In this document: piece after piece, positions 1-6,436 of the stretch | Layout of the letters: every line of letters begins with the position of its first letter | Numbering within the stretch: the stretch's first letter is position 1 | DNA from: CAZPMT01 sp964587655 | GTDB lineage: Bacteria; Hydrogenedentota; Hydrogenedentia; Hydrogenedentales; SLHB01 | DNA length: 10,933 nucleotides | NCBI GenBank assembly: GCA_964587655.1 | Contig: CAZPMT010000161.1 | Coordinates: 1-10,933 of the forward strand | Direction of reading: 5' to 3' | Translations under genes and position numbers: made by a program | The notes under the pieces: model-generated | The model's database searches: none | What the model was told of the DNA's origin: nothing | The model's input: only the letters and a program-made list of their open reading frames with translations

Positions 1-236
1 GTGTACTCTGGATTCCCGCTTTCGCGGGAATGACGCCATTTTGGGATTGTTTCACGAGCTCTGAGACTTGATATTCCGTCGAAGATGAGAGTAATCTATT
101 GATTAAGGTGCGGCCTTTTACCGCGTGCCAGGCAGGATAAGGCGGCGCCCCGTGTGGTTGAATTCGTGAGGGAAAAGATCGTCTGTATTGGTGTGATGAG
201 AAACCGAATCAACTGAATTCCAAGGAGAGCTTTAAG
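1..236. other. Upstream intergenic stretch before the tetraheme cytochrome gene
   Basis: I see no gene here. A short palindrome (12-31) sits at the left edge. TTGATA (68-73) and TAATCT (92-97), 18 bases apart, could be a weak sigma-70-like promoter for the downstream cytochrome, and TTGTTT (47-52) with GATATT (70-75) is an equally weak alternative. Neither is convincing. The last part carries a clear ribosome binding site, AAGGAG at 222-227, nine bases before the ATG at 237. Confidence 0.4.
12..31. repeat. Short palindrome of the ATTCCC-N8-GGGAAT type
   Basis: The arms ATTCCCGC (12-19) and GCGGGAAT (24-31) are perfectly complementary around a four-base TTTC loop. The outline ATTCCC-N8-GGGAAT equals the dRS3 repeat known from Neisseria, and similar repeats are scattered in many unrelated bacterial genomes. 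It occurs once here and lies outside any gene. Its function is unknown. Confidence 0.6.
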
Positions 237-803
237 ATGAGCGGCAAGAGAACGCGGTATCTGGTGTTGGCGTTGGCGATCGGAGTTACGTTCGCCCTCG
301 TAGGAAGTGCTTTCGCCCAGGAGGCAACTTACGTCGGCAGCGGGCAGTGCAAGATATGTCACAACAAGAAAGAAGAAGGCGAACAGTGGACCAAGTGGAA
401 GGCTACGCAGCATGCAAAGGCCTTCGAGACGTTGTCCACGGATGCCGCAAAGGCCGCCGCACAGAAGAAGGGCGTCGCCAAGCCGCCCGCGGAAGCGCCG
501 GAATGCTTGAAGTGCCACGTGACGGCCTTCGACGCCGCCAAAGGCGCCGCTCCGGAAAAGATCGTGAAGGAAGACGGCATACAGTGTGAGAGCTGCCATG
601 GTCCGGCTTCTTTGCACACGGCGGATGGCAAGAAGTTCAAGTCGGGCGACAAGACGGTCGTCATGTCCGCTCACATCGTGGCCAAGCCCGATGAAAGCGT
701 GTGCAAGAAGTGCCATAACGAAGAGAGCCCAACCGCCAAGGCTCTCGACTTCAAGGCGGCGTCCGAAAAGATCGCGCATTCTAATCCTTTGAAGAAGAAG
801 TAG
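237..803 (+). CDS. Secreted tetraheme c-type cytochrome (cytochrome c554-like family)
   Basis: This is a 188-residue exported electron-transfer protein. Residues 1-27 form a signal peptide: a basic start, a hydrophobic core, and an AFA signal-peptidase I site before QEATYVG. Four CXXCH heme-binding motifs follow at residues 38-42 (CKICH), 90-94 (CLKCH), 117-121 (CESCH) and 156-160 (CKKCH). Four further histidines (59, 127, 146 and the C-terminal 181) could serve as distal ligands, so four bis-His hemes are plausible. The opening YVGSGQCKICH and the GIQCESCHGPASLH block resemble the cytochrome c554 / 'cytochrome c family protein' group. The start is fixed by AAGGAG at 222-227. A strong terminator follows, so it is probably transcribed separately from the decaheme gene downstream. 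The likely role is a periplasmic electron shuttle, perhaps feeding the surface cytochrome encoded 579 bases on. The heme count is directly visible. The partner and substrate are inferred. Confidence 0.9.
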   Translation: MSGKRTRYLVLALAIGVTFALVGSAFAQEATYVGSGQCKICHNKKEEGEQWTKWKATQHAKAFETLSTDAAKAAAQKKGVAKPPAEAPECLKCHVTAFDAAKGAAPEKIVKEDGIQCESCHGPASLHTADGKKFKSGDKTVVMSAHIVAKPDESVCKKCHNEESPTAKALDFKAASEKIAHSNPLKKK

Positions 804-822
804 CATTGGTAGACAGAACAGT

Positions 823-868
823 AAGTGCGAAGCCGTTAGGCGAAGCTTGCGGCTTCGCACTTTGTTTT
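823..868 (+). terminator. Rho-independent terminator after the tetraheme cytochrome gene
   Basis: Perfect 13-bp arms lie at 823-835 (starting AAGTGCGAAGCC) and 850-862, separated by 14 bases. The descending arm runs into a T-rich tail, TTTGTTTT, at 861-868. It begins 20 bases after the stop codon, which is the expected place for an intrinsic terminator. Confidence 0.85.
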
Positions 869-932
869 CCAACGGCCGCACGGCGCGCATGCAAGCTTCT
901 TGATATTTCCATCTCCGATATTGTGGCCTTCG

Positions 933-961
933 CACAGTTTGTCGTGGTTTGACAAACTGTG
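933..961. repeat. 29-bp dispersed palindrome, copy A
   Basis: The arms CACAGTTTGTC (933-943) and GACAAACTGTG (951-961) are perfect inverted repeats around the 7-base loop GTGGTTT. The same arms recur at 1110-1142 and 6686-6714. It is not followed by a T tract, so it is not an obvious terminator. The loop has the form GNNGTTT, as in the other copies, which gives the element a direction. Confidence 0.9.
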
Positions 962-1068
962 GAGATAACGGCAATTCAATACGCGATCGAGAGGGGGTAC
1001 GTACTTTATCCGTAGTCGCCTCGTGTAAATAAGGGTTTGCACCGATGGCTTTTCCCTTGGTTTGAATC

Positions 1069-1074
1069 TATAAT
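1069..1074 (+). promoter_or_regulatory. Possible -10 box for the decaheme cytochrome gene
   Basis: TATAAT matches the sigma-70 -10 consensus exactly. The bases 17 upstream (TGGCTT, 1046-1051) match the -35 consensus poorly, and there is no extended -10 TG. If it is real, it would start a leader of about 300 bases before the ATG at 1383. The box lies between palindrome copies A and B. Confidence 0.3.
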
Positions 1075-1109
1075 ATCCAAACGTTTGTAAGTACGTGGGA
1101 GGATCGATC

Positions 1110-1142
1110 CCCACAGTTTGTCAAACGGCGACAAACTGTGGG
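1110..1142. repeat. 29-bp dispersed palindrome, copy B (inverted, arms extended to 13 bp)
   Basis: The arms CCCACAGTTTGTC (1110-1122) and GACAAACTGTGGG (1130-1142) pair perfectly around AAACGGC. Read on the minus strand the loop is GCCGTTT, so this copy points the opposite way to copies A (933-961) and C (6686-6714). No T tract follows. If the TATAAT at 1069 is used, this hairpin lies in the 5' leader of the decaheme mRNA. Confidence 0.9.
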
Positions 1143-1207
1143 TTGGATAATGTAGTGTTCTGACTTGAAGAGTTCTTTGTCACAATCTAAGAGGGTGTAC
1201 GGGAAGC

Positions 1208-1299
1208 CCATGTAGGTCCGGTTTGTAACCGGACCAAGTCATGCGCAACATATTGGGGACGCCGCTGAAATGGTCCGGTTACAAACCGGACCTACATGG
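1208..1299. repeat. REPIN-like inverted pair of GTAG-hairpin (REP-type) sequences
   Basis: A 29-base stretch at 1208-1236 is the exact reverse complement of 1271-1299, with a 34-base spacer between. Each half is itself a hairpin: GGTCCGGTT (1215-1223), loop TGT, AACCGGACC (1227-1235), with the tetranucleotide GTAG at its foot (1212-1215). A GTAG foot plus a small hairpin is the known architecture of REP sequences recognised by RAYT (TnpA-REP) enzymes, and two REPs in inverted orientation within about 100 bp define a REPIN. No RAYT gene is present in the window. It sits 84 bases upstream of the decaheme start codon. Confidence 0.75.
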
Positions 1300-1382
1300 C
1301 GGGTGCCTTCAGATAGGTTGCGACTTCAATGCGAACGGCGCGGACACTTTCCGTACACGCTCTAAGGGAGAGGTGAGATTTC

Positions 1383-3743
1383 ATGACAACAACGATTCGG
1401 ACTTGTGTGGTGTTGCTGGGGATACTTGCCTGTGCAAGCCTCCTCACGGGGTGTCCAACGCTGCCGGTGATAGTGGTAAGCGTGATACCGGACGCGGCAA
1501 CGTTAGAGGTCGGCCAGACCATCGGCCTTTCGGCTGAATCCACGAGTGCCACTGATACGTCGTTCACGTGGACAACGAGCAACTCGGAAGTCGTCGAGCT
1601 TAATGCGACGACTGGTACAGAGGTCACCATCACCGCCGTTGGCACGGGAGAGGCCACAATCTCCGCCACGGGCTCCGCCAGCGGAGTCGTGGGAGAGGCC
1701 GTTGTATCCGTTGCCGTCGAACCCGGGGAAGGCGAAGGTGAGGGCGAGCCCCCCGTTATTACTCCGGGCGGAAAGCTGGCCCCGGGACTGAACGTTCAGG
1801 TCAGCAGCGTAGTCATTCCGGACGATTTGAAGCCGGTAGTGATGTTCACCGCCACCGACAACAAGGGCAACCTGATCGCCCGTAGCGAGATAGCCGACGT
1901 CCGGTTCATGCTCGACTACTTGACACCCGGACAAAACGGCAGCACCAACCGCTATTCGAGCTACACCACCGCAATCGAAGATCCCGACGGGGTGCCGAGC
2001 TCCGGCGATGAGGCCACACAAGCAACATACGACAGCGCGCGCCTCAATGGACTCTCTCAGAATCCTGACGGCGTAATGGTGTACAAGTTCGCGAAGGCCA
2101 TTCCCGCCGGCTACAACAGGTCGTTGACGCATCAATTGGGCGGACAGATGACGCGCAACTACGTAGTCAATGGCGAAGTCTACCCGGCCAATCCCATTTT
2201 CACGTTCCGCCCCGATGGTGCCGCGGTGACTGAAGTCCGGGAGATTGTGGATACAGCGACCTGCAACGAGTGCCATACACGGCTCGGGCTGCATGGCGGG
2301 AACCGCCGTGAGATCCAGCTATGCATTTTGTGCCACAGCCCGCAGACCACGGACGGCAACAGCGGCAACACCGTTGACATGCCGGTGATGATTCACAAGA
2401 TCCATATGGGCGAAGGATTGCCCAGCGTTCAGGATGGCCATCCGTATCAGATCTACGGCCACCGCAACAGCCTCCACGATTATTCGACCGTGGTATTCCC
2501 GCAAGACATCCGGAATTGCACCGTGTGTCACACGGCGGACGAAAAGGCATCCCAGGCCAGCTTCTATCTTACCACGCCGACGCAGGCGGGCTGCGGAAGT
2601 TGCCACGACCGGACCTGGTTCGGCAATCCCTTGGCGACACCTGAAGGATATGAGAATCACCCGCTCGACTTCCTGCAAATCGACGACAGCCAGTGCCAGA
2701 CCTGTCACCCCGCCACAGGGGGCATTTCCCCGGTCCGTGAAGCCCATCTGACGCCCGTCCAGCGCCCGGAGGCCCCGGGGCTGGAGCTTGAGATCACCGG
2801 CGTAACCGCCAATCCTGACGATGGCACGCTGGCGGTAGCGTTCACAGCCAAGTACGGCAATGGTACGCCCATTACCGATATCTTGAACGACCCCGCTCTT
2901 CAGCGTTGCGGGTTTGTGGTCGCTTGGCCGGCCTCTGACTATCAGAACTCCATGACCGAGGGTATTCGGAACAGGACTGCCGGGACGATGCCCGGCGCCC
3001 TGGACAGTCCCACCAGCGACACGGGTGCCTACACCTACACGTTCGACGCCAAGCTGCCTACGGGTACATCAGATACCTTCGGGGTAGCGATGACAGGCCG
3101 CGTGGCCTTCACTGTGGACGGCGAAGAGCATGAGCAGGGCGTCAAGGCCAACAGCCTGACTTTCTTCACAAACGACGGCGACAAGAGTGCTCCTGTCCCG
3201 CGCCGCGTGCCCGTCGAACAGGAAAGGTGCAACAAGTGCCATGCCGACCTTCGGTTCCACGGCGAATCGCGCGCTGGGGTGGACCTCTGCGTGATGTGCC
3301 ATAGACCCAACGCCTCCGTCACGGAGCTTGATTCGACCCCAGAAGACCCGGAAGATGATTCGACCTTTACCATAAACTTGAAGGACATGCTGCACCGGTT
3401 CCATACGGGCGAGAATCTGGAGAGTCCGTACCCAATCGGCGACGCGGAAGATGTCCGCTTCTCAGGCCAGCGGTGGAAGTGCGACATCTGCCACGTGCCT
3501 GGCATGGAAACCGTACCGCTTGCCGCTGAAGCGCTGCCGACAGTCGTCGGTGATGGTGAAACGGTATTCGACGTGATCCAGCCGACACGCGCCGCCTGCA
3601 ACTCGTGCCATGACGGCTTACTCCCGACCCTCCATGCGATCCTGGCCACCAGCCCCGCGCCGGACAATGTTGAAACGTGCGAGATCTGCCACGGCAACAA
3701 CGCTGCATACGCGGTAGGCCTGGTGCATCATATATCGAATTGA
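1383..3743 (+). CDS. OmcA/MtrC-type decaheme outer-surface lipoprotein cytochrome
   Basis: This 786-residue lipoprotein cytochrome is likely to pass electrons at the cell surface to metals, minerals or other extracellular acceptors. A lipobox (LLTGC, Cys24) ends the signal peptide. Residues about 31-112 look like a bacterial Ig-like (Big2) domain, joined by an acidic Gly-Glu repeat (115-122). The rest follows the OmcA/MtrC plan of two beta domains alternating with two pentaheme domains. A beta domain at about 130-285 is followed by CXXCH motifs at 294, 314, 379, 404 and 438. A second beta domain at about 465-605 is followed by motifs at 616, 636, 700, 739 and 766. Both pentaheme halves open with a paired CXXCH about 20 residues apart. 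The CX8C redox disulfide known in MtrC is absent; only Cys509 lies in a beta domain. GAGGTGA at 1370-1376 supports the ATG. No MtrA- or MtrB-like gene is adjacent. The family call is firm. The acceptor is unknown. Confidence 0.92.
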   Translation: MTTTIRTCVVLLGILACASLLTGCPTLPVIVVSVIPDAATLEVGQTIGLSAESTSATDTSFTWTTSNSEVVELNATTGTEVTITAVGTGEATISATGSASGVVGEAVVSVAVEPGEGEGEGEPPVITPGGKLAPGLNVQVSSVVIPDDLKPVVMFTATDNKGNLIARSEIADVRFMLDYLTPGQNGSTNRYSSYTTAIEDPDGVPSSGDEATQATYDSARLNGLSQNPDGVMVYKFAKAIPAGYNRSLTHQLGGQMTRNYVVNGEVYPANPIFTFRPDGAAVTEVREIVDTATCNECHTRLGLHGGNRREIQLCILCHSPQTTDGNSGNTVDMPVMIHKIHMGEGLPSVQDGHPYQIYGHRNSLHDYSTVVFPQDIRNCTVCHTADEKASQASFYLTTPTQAGCGSCHDRTWFGNPLATPEGYENHPLDFLQIDDSQCQTCHPATGGISPVREAHLTPVQRPEAPGLELEITGVTANPDDGTLAVAFTAKYGNGTPITDILNDPALQRCGFVVAWPASDYQNSMTEGIRNRTAGTMPGALDSPTSDTGAYTYTFDAKLPTGTSDTFGVAMTGRVAFTVDGEEHEQGVKANSLTFFTNDGDKSAPVPRRVPVEQERCNKCHADLRFHGESRAGVDLCVMCHRPNASVTELDSTPEDPEDDSTFTINLKDMLHRFHTGENLESPYPIGDAEDVRFSGQRWKCDICHVPGMETVPLAAEALPTVVGDGETVFDVIQPTRAACNSCHDGLLPTLHAILATSPAPDNVETCEICHGNNAAYAVGLVHHISN

Positions 3744-3764
3744 GAGAAATAGAGCGTGTGCTCC

Positions 3765-3802
3765 GAGGTGTGGGAAAGCCGGCTTTCCCACACCTCTTTT
3801 TT
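3765..3802 (+). terminator. Rho-independent terminator after the decaheme cytochrome gene
   Basis: A perfect palindrome has 16-bp arms at 3765-3780 and 3781-3796, centred on AAAGCCGGCTTT. It is followed by six T residues (3797-3802). In RNA the central bases would form the loop. It starts 21 bases after the stop codon. Confidence 0.9.
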
Positions 3803-3846
3803 CCCCTTGCGTGACCCGTCGTTGCCGGCATTGGCCTCACAGGGTT

Positions 3847-3903
3847 CCGGCTGCGCCGGCTTAGGATAAGTCCGGGCCAATCCGGCGTTAGGCCCTTAGG
3901 CCC
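3847..3903. repeat. Small hairpin and 8-bp tandem repeat upstream of the kinase gene
   Basis: CCGGC (3847-3851) and GCCGG (3855-3859) form a small hairpin. TTAGGCCC then occurs twice in tandem (3888-3895 and 3896-3903). I cannot assign a function. The rest of the 203-base gap before the kinase shows no clear promoter. Confidence 0.35.
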
Positions 3904-3946
3904 TGTTTCATAACCTTGACTCGTGGGTAAGAGCGGAGCGGCTGCC

Positions 3947-5383
3947 ATGGAACGGCAAATCTCGCCGGAAAGAGTTCCCGACGCGGAGGTCAGGTCATGG
4001 TGGAGTCGATTGGGTGCGCCGCGGGCGCACCGGTTGCTTCTGCACAACCAACTCCTGGGGGAGCGGTTGTATCTATACTCACTGGCCCGGTTTCTTGTGG
4101 TGTGCGCTATTGCGGCGGGCGCTCTTTTCGCCACCTACGTGGTCGGGATAGAACAACTGGAAACGAGGCGTCTGCTTGGCGTGGCGGCCGCCTTGGGCTT
4201 CTACAATCTCATCGTCTTTGTTATCATCCTCCCCTACCGGGATCGTGAACGCTCAGAATCCGCCGGCGCCCTGCTGACGGGGGTCATGCATGCCACGATT
4301 CTGCTCGATTTCCTTTTCCTGACCATCGCGCTGTGGCTTGTCGGGGGCGCCCGCTCGCCGTTTCAAGTGTTCTATATGTTCAACGTGATCGTTGCAAGCG
4401 TCTTGCTGTCGCGGAAGGCGGCGTTCGTTCACGCGTTCTTTGGCTACCTGCTCCTGGCGGAACTTGTTATCGGCGAATGGCGGGGCTGGATTCCCACCTG
4501 CTCGCCCGTAGGCGCTGTAAGCACCACGGAAATCTTGGACGGCCGCTACGTCGTTACATTGCTCACCGTGTACGGCACGCTCTTTGCCCTTTCCGTGATG
4601 ATGTTGACGAGCCTCGTGCAGTTGCTGCGTTCCGGAGAAGAGCGCCTTCGAGAAGCGAACGATCAACTCGAATCGATTTCATCCGTGCGGCGCGATTTCC
4701 TGCAAATCGTGTTGCATGACCTCAGGGCGCCGATCGTCGCGGTGTCGCAGCACCTCTACAATATCGAGGCCCAGTTGAGTGGAAAGACGTCGGAGCAGGA
4801 ATCGCGCTGGCTCGCGCGGTGCCAGACGCGGATCAAGGAACTGATGGCCTTTCTGAACGACCTGCAAGTGCTGGCCGTCCTCGAGTCGGAGGGCATCCGA
4901 AAGCAGGCAAAGCCTATCGCATTGCGCCCGTTGATCGATACCCTCGTTGCGGAAACCCAGGATCTGGCGCGGTTGCGAAACCACACGCTCTCGCTCGAGT
5001 GTCCCGAAGACCTGCCGGACGTTATCGGGATTGAAAGACTTGTCCGCGAAGCCATCATGAACCTTATCACGAACTCCCTGAAATACACGCCGAACGGAGG
5101 GCGGATTGTTGTTCGGACCTTGGCGGACCCGGAGTATGTCCGGATAGAAGTCGAGGACAACGGCATCGGCATCTCAAAGGAGAACCAGAAGCTGCTGTTC
5201 CAGGAGTTCGGGCGGATTCGTCCGGCCCAGGGCGCCAACCTCGACATCAGCGGCAGCAGCGGACTCGGTCTCGCTATCGTCCGCCGCATCGTCTCGTTTC
5301 ACGGCGGACGAATCGCGGTCGAAAGCGAACTCAACAAGGGCAGCACCTTCAGCATCGAACTGCCCATAGCCAAGGACGCCTGA
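3947..5383 (+). CDS. Membrane-bound sensor histidine kinase, six predicted transmembrane helices
   Basis: From the ATG at 3947 this is a 478-residue two-component sensor kinase that should autophosphorylate on histidine and pass phosphate to a response regulator. About six hydrophobic helices occupy residues 45-67, 78-96, 112-134, 138-156, 160-178 and 200-224. They form a membrane-embedded sensor region with no recognisable PAS or periplasmic ligand domain. A short coiled coil leads into the H-box VLHDLRAPI with the phospho-acceptor His257. The ATPase domain shows the N-box (Asn372, Asn376 in MNLITNSLKYTP), G1 (EDNGIGI, Asp404), F-box (LFQEFGR, 417-423) and G2 (GSSGLGL, 436-442), so catalysis looks intact. 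A GTG at 3923 would add eight residues, but GGAG at 3935-3938, eight bases before the ATG, favours 3947. No response regulator is adjacent, so this is an orphan kinase whose signal and partner cannot be read from the window. Confidence 0.9.
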   Translation: MERQISPERVPDAEVRSWWSRLGAPRAHRLLLHNQLLGERLYLYSLARFLVVCAIAAGALFATYVVGIEQLETRRLLGVAAALGFYNLIVFVIILPYRDRERSESAGALLTGVMHATILLDFLFLTIALWLVGGARSPFQVFYMFNVIVASVLLSRKAAFVHAFFGYLLLAELVIGEWRGWIPTCSPVGAVSTTEILDGRYVVTLLTVYGTLFALSVMMLTSLVQLLRSGEERLREANDQLESISSVRRDFLQIVLHDLRAPIVAVSQHLYNIEAQLSGKTSEQESRWLARCQTRIKELMAFLNDLQVLAVLESEGIRKQAKPIALRPLIDTLVAETQDLARLRNHTLSLECPEDLPDVIGIERLVREAIMNLITNSLKYTPNGGRIVVRTLADPEYVRIEVEDNGIGISKENQKLLFQEFGRIRPAQGANLDISGSSGLGLAIVRRIVSFHGGRIAVESELNKGSTFSIELPIAKDA

Positions 5384-5423
5384 CCATAAGTGCCTCCCTC
5401 ACGCCCTTCGCCGCGTGCGCGGG

Positions 5424-6395
5424 CTATTCCACGGACAGTACGACCTTTCCGATGCTCTTCCGGTCCGAAATGAACTGATGGGCTTCCGCCGCTTTTTCGA
5501 GCGGGAAAATGTGATTCGCCACGATCTCGAGCTTCTTGTTTTCCAGCCATGAATACAAGTCCCGCACTGCATTCGCCATCGCATCCACGTCGTCCGCGTA
5601 CCCGAACAAGTGAAGCCCGGAAATGGTCATGTTGTGCGTCAGCAGATAGAGCGCCTGGATGCTGCGGGGCTTGCCTGACGCTACCCCAAGCGTGACGAGG
5701 CGTCCGCGCGGCTTGAGGCAGCGCAGGCTCTCGTCAAACACGTCGCCGCCGACGGACTCTATGATCAAGTCGCAGCCCGCATCCTTCGTGATGCTCAACA
5801 CCTCCTTGCGGAAGTTGGACGTCGCATAGTTGATCGGATGCGCGCACCCGATCTCGCGCAGGAAAGCGCATTTCTCGTCCGTGCTGCACGTGCCGATAAC
5901 CGTGGCGCCAGCGTTGCGAGCGATCTGAACGAGAAGGGTGCCGAGCCCGCCCGCCGCCGCTTGGATGAGGACCGTCTGCCCGGCGCGCAATTGCGACAGC
6001 GTGATCAGTGCGTGATACGCGGTAAGGTACTGGCATGGGATCGCCGCGGCGTGGTTGAAATCGAGCTGCGGGGGCTTCGGCATCAGGCGCGCGGCGTCGG
6101 CCAGGACGTACTCGCTGTATCCACCGGCGCAGAACCCCATCACGCCGTCGCCGGCGCGCCACTGACGGACCTCTGCGCCGGTCTTGTCAACGACGCCCGC
6201 GAACTCGAAACCAGCTATGAACGGCGGCTTGGGTCCGCCGATGTAGAGTCCTTTGCGCTGCATGATGTCAGCGTAGTTGATGCCCGCGCCGACGACCTTC
6301 ACGCGCACCTGGTTCGCTTCGGGTTCAGGGATGGGCACGTCCTGAAGTTGAAGGACTTCCGGGTCGCCATATTTCGTTACAACGATGGCTCTCAT
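5424..6395 (-). CDS. Quinone oxidoreductase-like NADPH-dependent MDR dehydrogenase
   Basis: This 323-residue enzyme belongs to the medium-chain dehydrogenase/reductase superfamily, close in length and motifs to NADPH:quinone reductase (Qor, about 327 residues). The N-terminal GroES-like domain carries GINYADIMQRKG (38-49), the NYxD signature of the quinone-reductase branch. The nucleotide-binding Rossmann fold has AAAGGLG at 146-152. The Zn-binding cysteine clusters of alcohol dehydrogenases are absent, which agrees with a zinc-independent reductase. Expected chemistry is NADPH-driven reduction of quinones or of alpha,beta-unsaturated carbonyls in the cytoplasm. A strong AGGAGG (complement of 6404-6409) lies eight bases before the ATG. 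It is the last gene of a minus-strand operon, 41 bases after the hydrolase stop, and converges on the kinase gene with only a 40-base gap. The precise substrate is not determinable. Crotonyl-CoA reductase-like or zeta-crystallin-like activity are alternatives. Confidence 0.88.
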   Translation of the reverse strand: MRAIVVTKYGDPEVLQLQDVPIPEPEANQVRVKVVGAGINYADIMQRKGLYIGGPKPPFIAGFEFAGVVDKTGAEVRQWRAGDGVMGFCAGGYSEYVLADAARLMPKPPQLDFNHAAAIPCQYLTAYHALITLSQLRAGQTVLIQAAAGGLGTLLVQIARNAGATVIGTCSTDEKCAFLREIGCAHPINYATSNFRKEVLSITKDAGCDLIIESVGGDVFDESLRCLKPRGRLVTLGVASGKPRSIQALYLLTHNMTISGLHLFGYADDVDAMANAVRDLYSWLENKKLEIVANHIFPLEKAAEAHQFISDRKSIGKVVLSVE

Positions 6396-6436
6396 CCAAG
6401 AAACCTCCTATCTGAGCACGACCAATTCTTCCGGCA

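Larger units (their letters stand above)
804..1382. other. 579-base repeat-rich gap between the two cytochrome genes
   Basis: I see no gene here. The gap contains, in order, the terminator of the tetraheme gene (823-868), two copies of a 29-bp palindrome (933-961 and 1110-1142, in opposite orientation), a perfect TATAAT (1069-1074), and a REPIN-like inverted pair (1208-1299). It ends with the ribosome binding site of the decaheme gene. If transcription starts near 1081, the decaheme mRNA would carry a leader of about 300 bases holding one palindrome copy and the REPIN-like pair. Confidence 0.7.

Noticed and set aside
933..961. Palindrome copies A and B as Rho-independent terminators
   Set aside because: Neither copy is followed by a T tract. 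The tetraheme gene already has a convincing terminator at 823-868.
96..974. Long minus-strand open frame opposite the tetraheme cytochrome gene, beginning with PQFVKPRQTV
   Set aside because: It is antisense to a clear cytochrome gene and has no ribosome binding site or recognisable domain. Its start lies in palindrome copy A, so the shared peptide only shows the repeat read in the same frame as in the hydrolase.
933..1299. Repeats in the cytochrome gap as a CRISPR array
   Set aside because: The repeats belong to two different palindromic classes, are in mixed orientation, and are not regularly spaced. There are no cas genes.
3923..3946. GTG start of the histidine kinase
   Set aside because: No ribosome binding site precedes it, while the ATG at 3947 has GGAG eight bases upstream.
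5384..5423. Bidirectional terminator between the convergent kinase and quinone reductase genes
   Set aside because: GCCC and GGGC stretches could pair weakly, but there is no strong stem or T tract on either strand.
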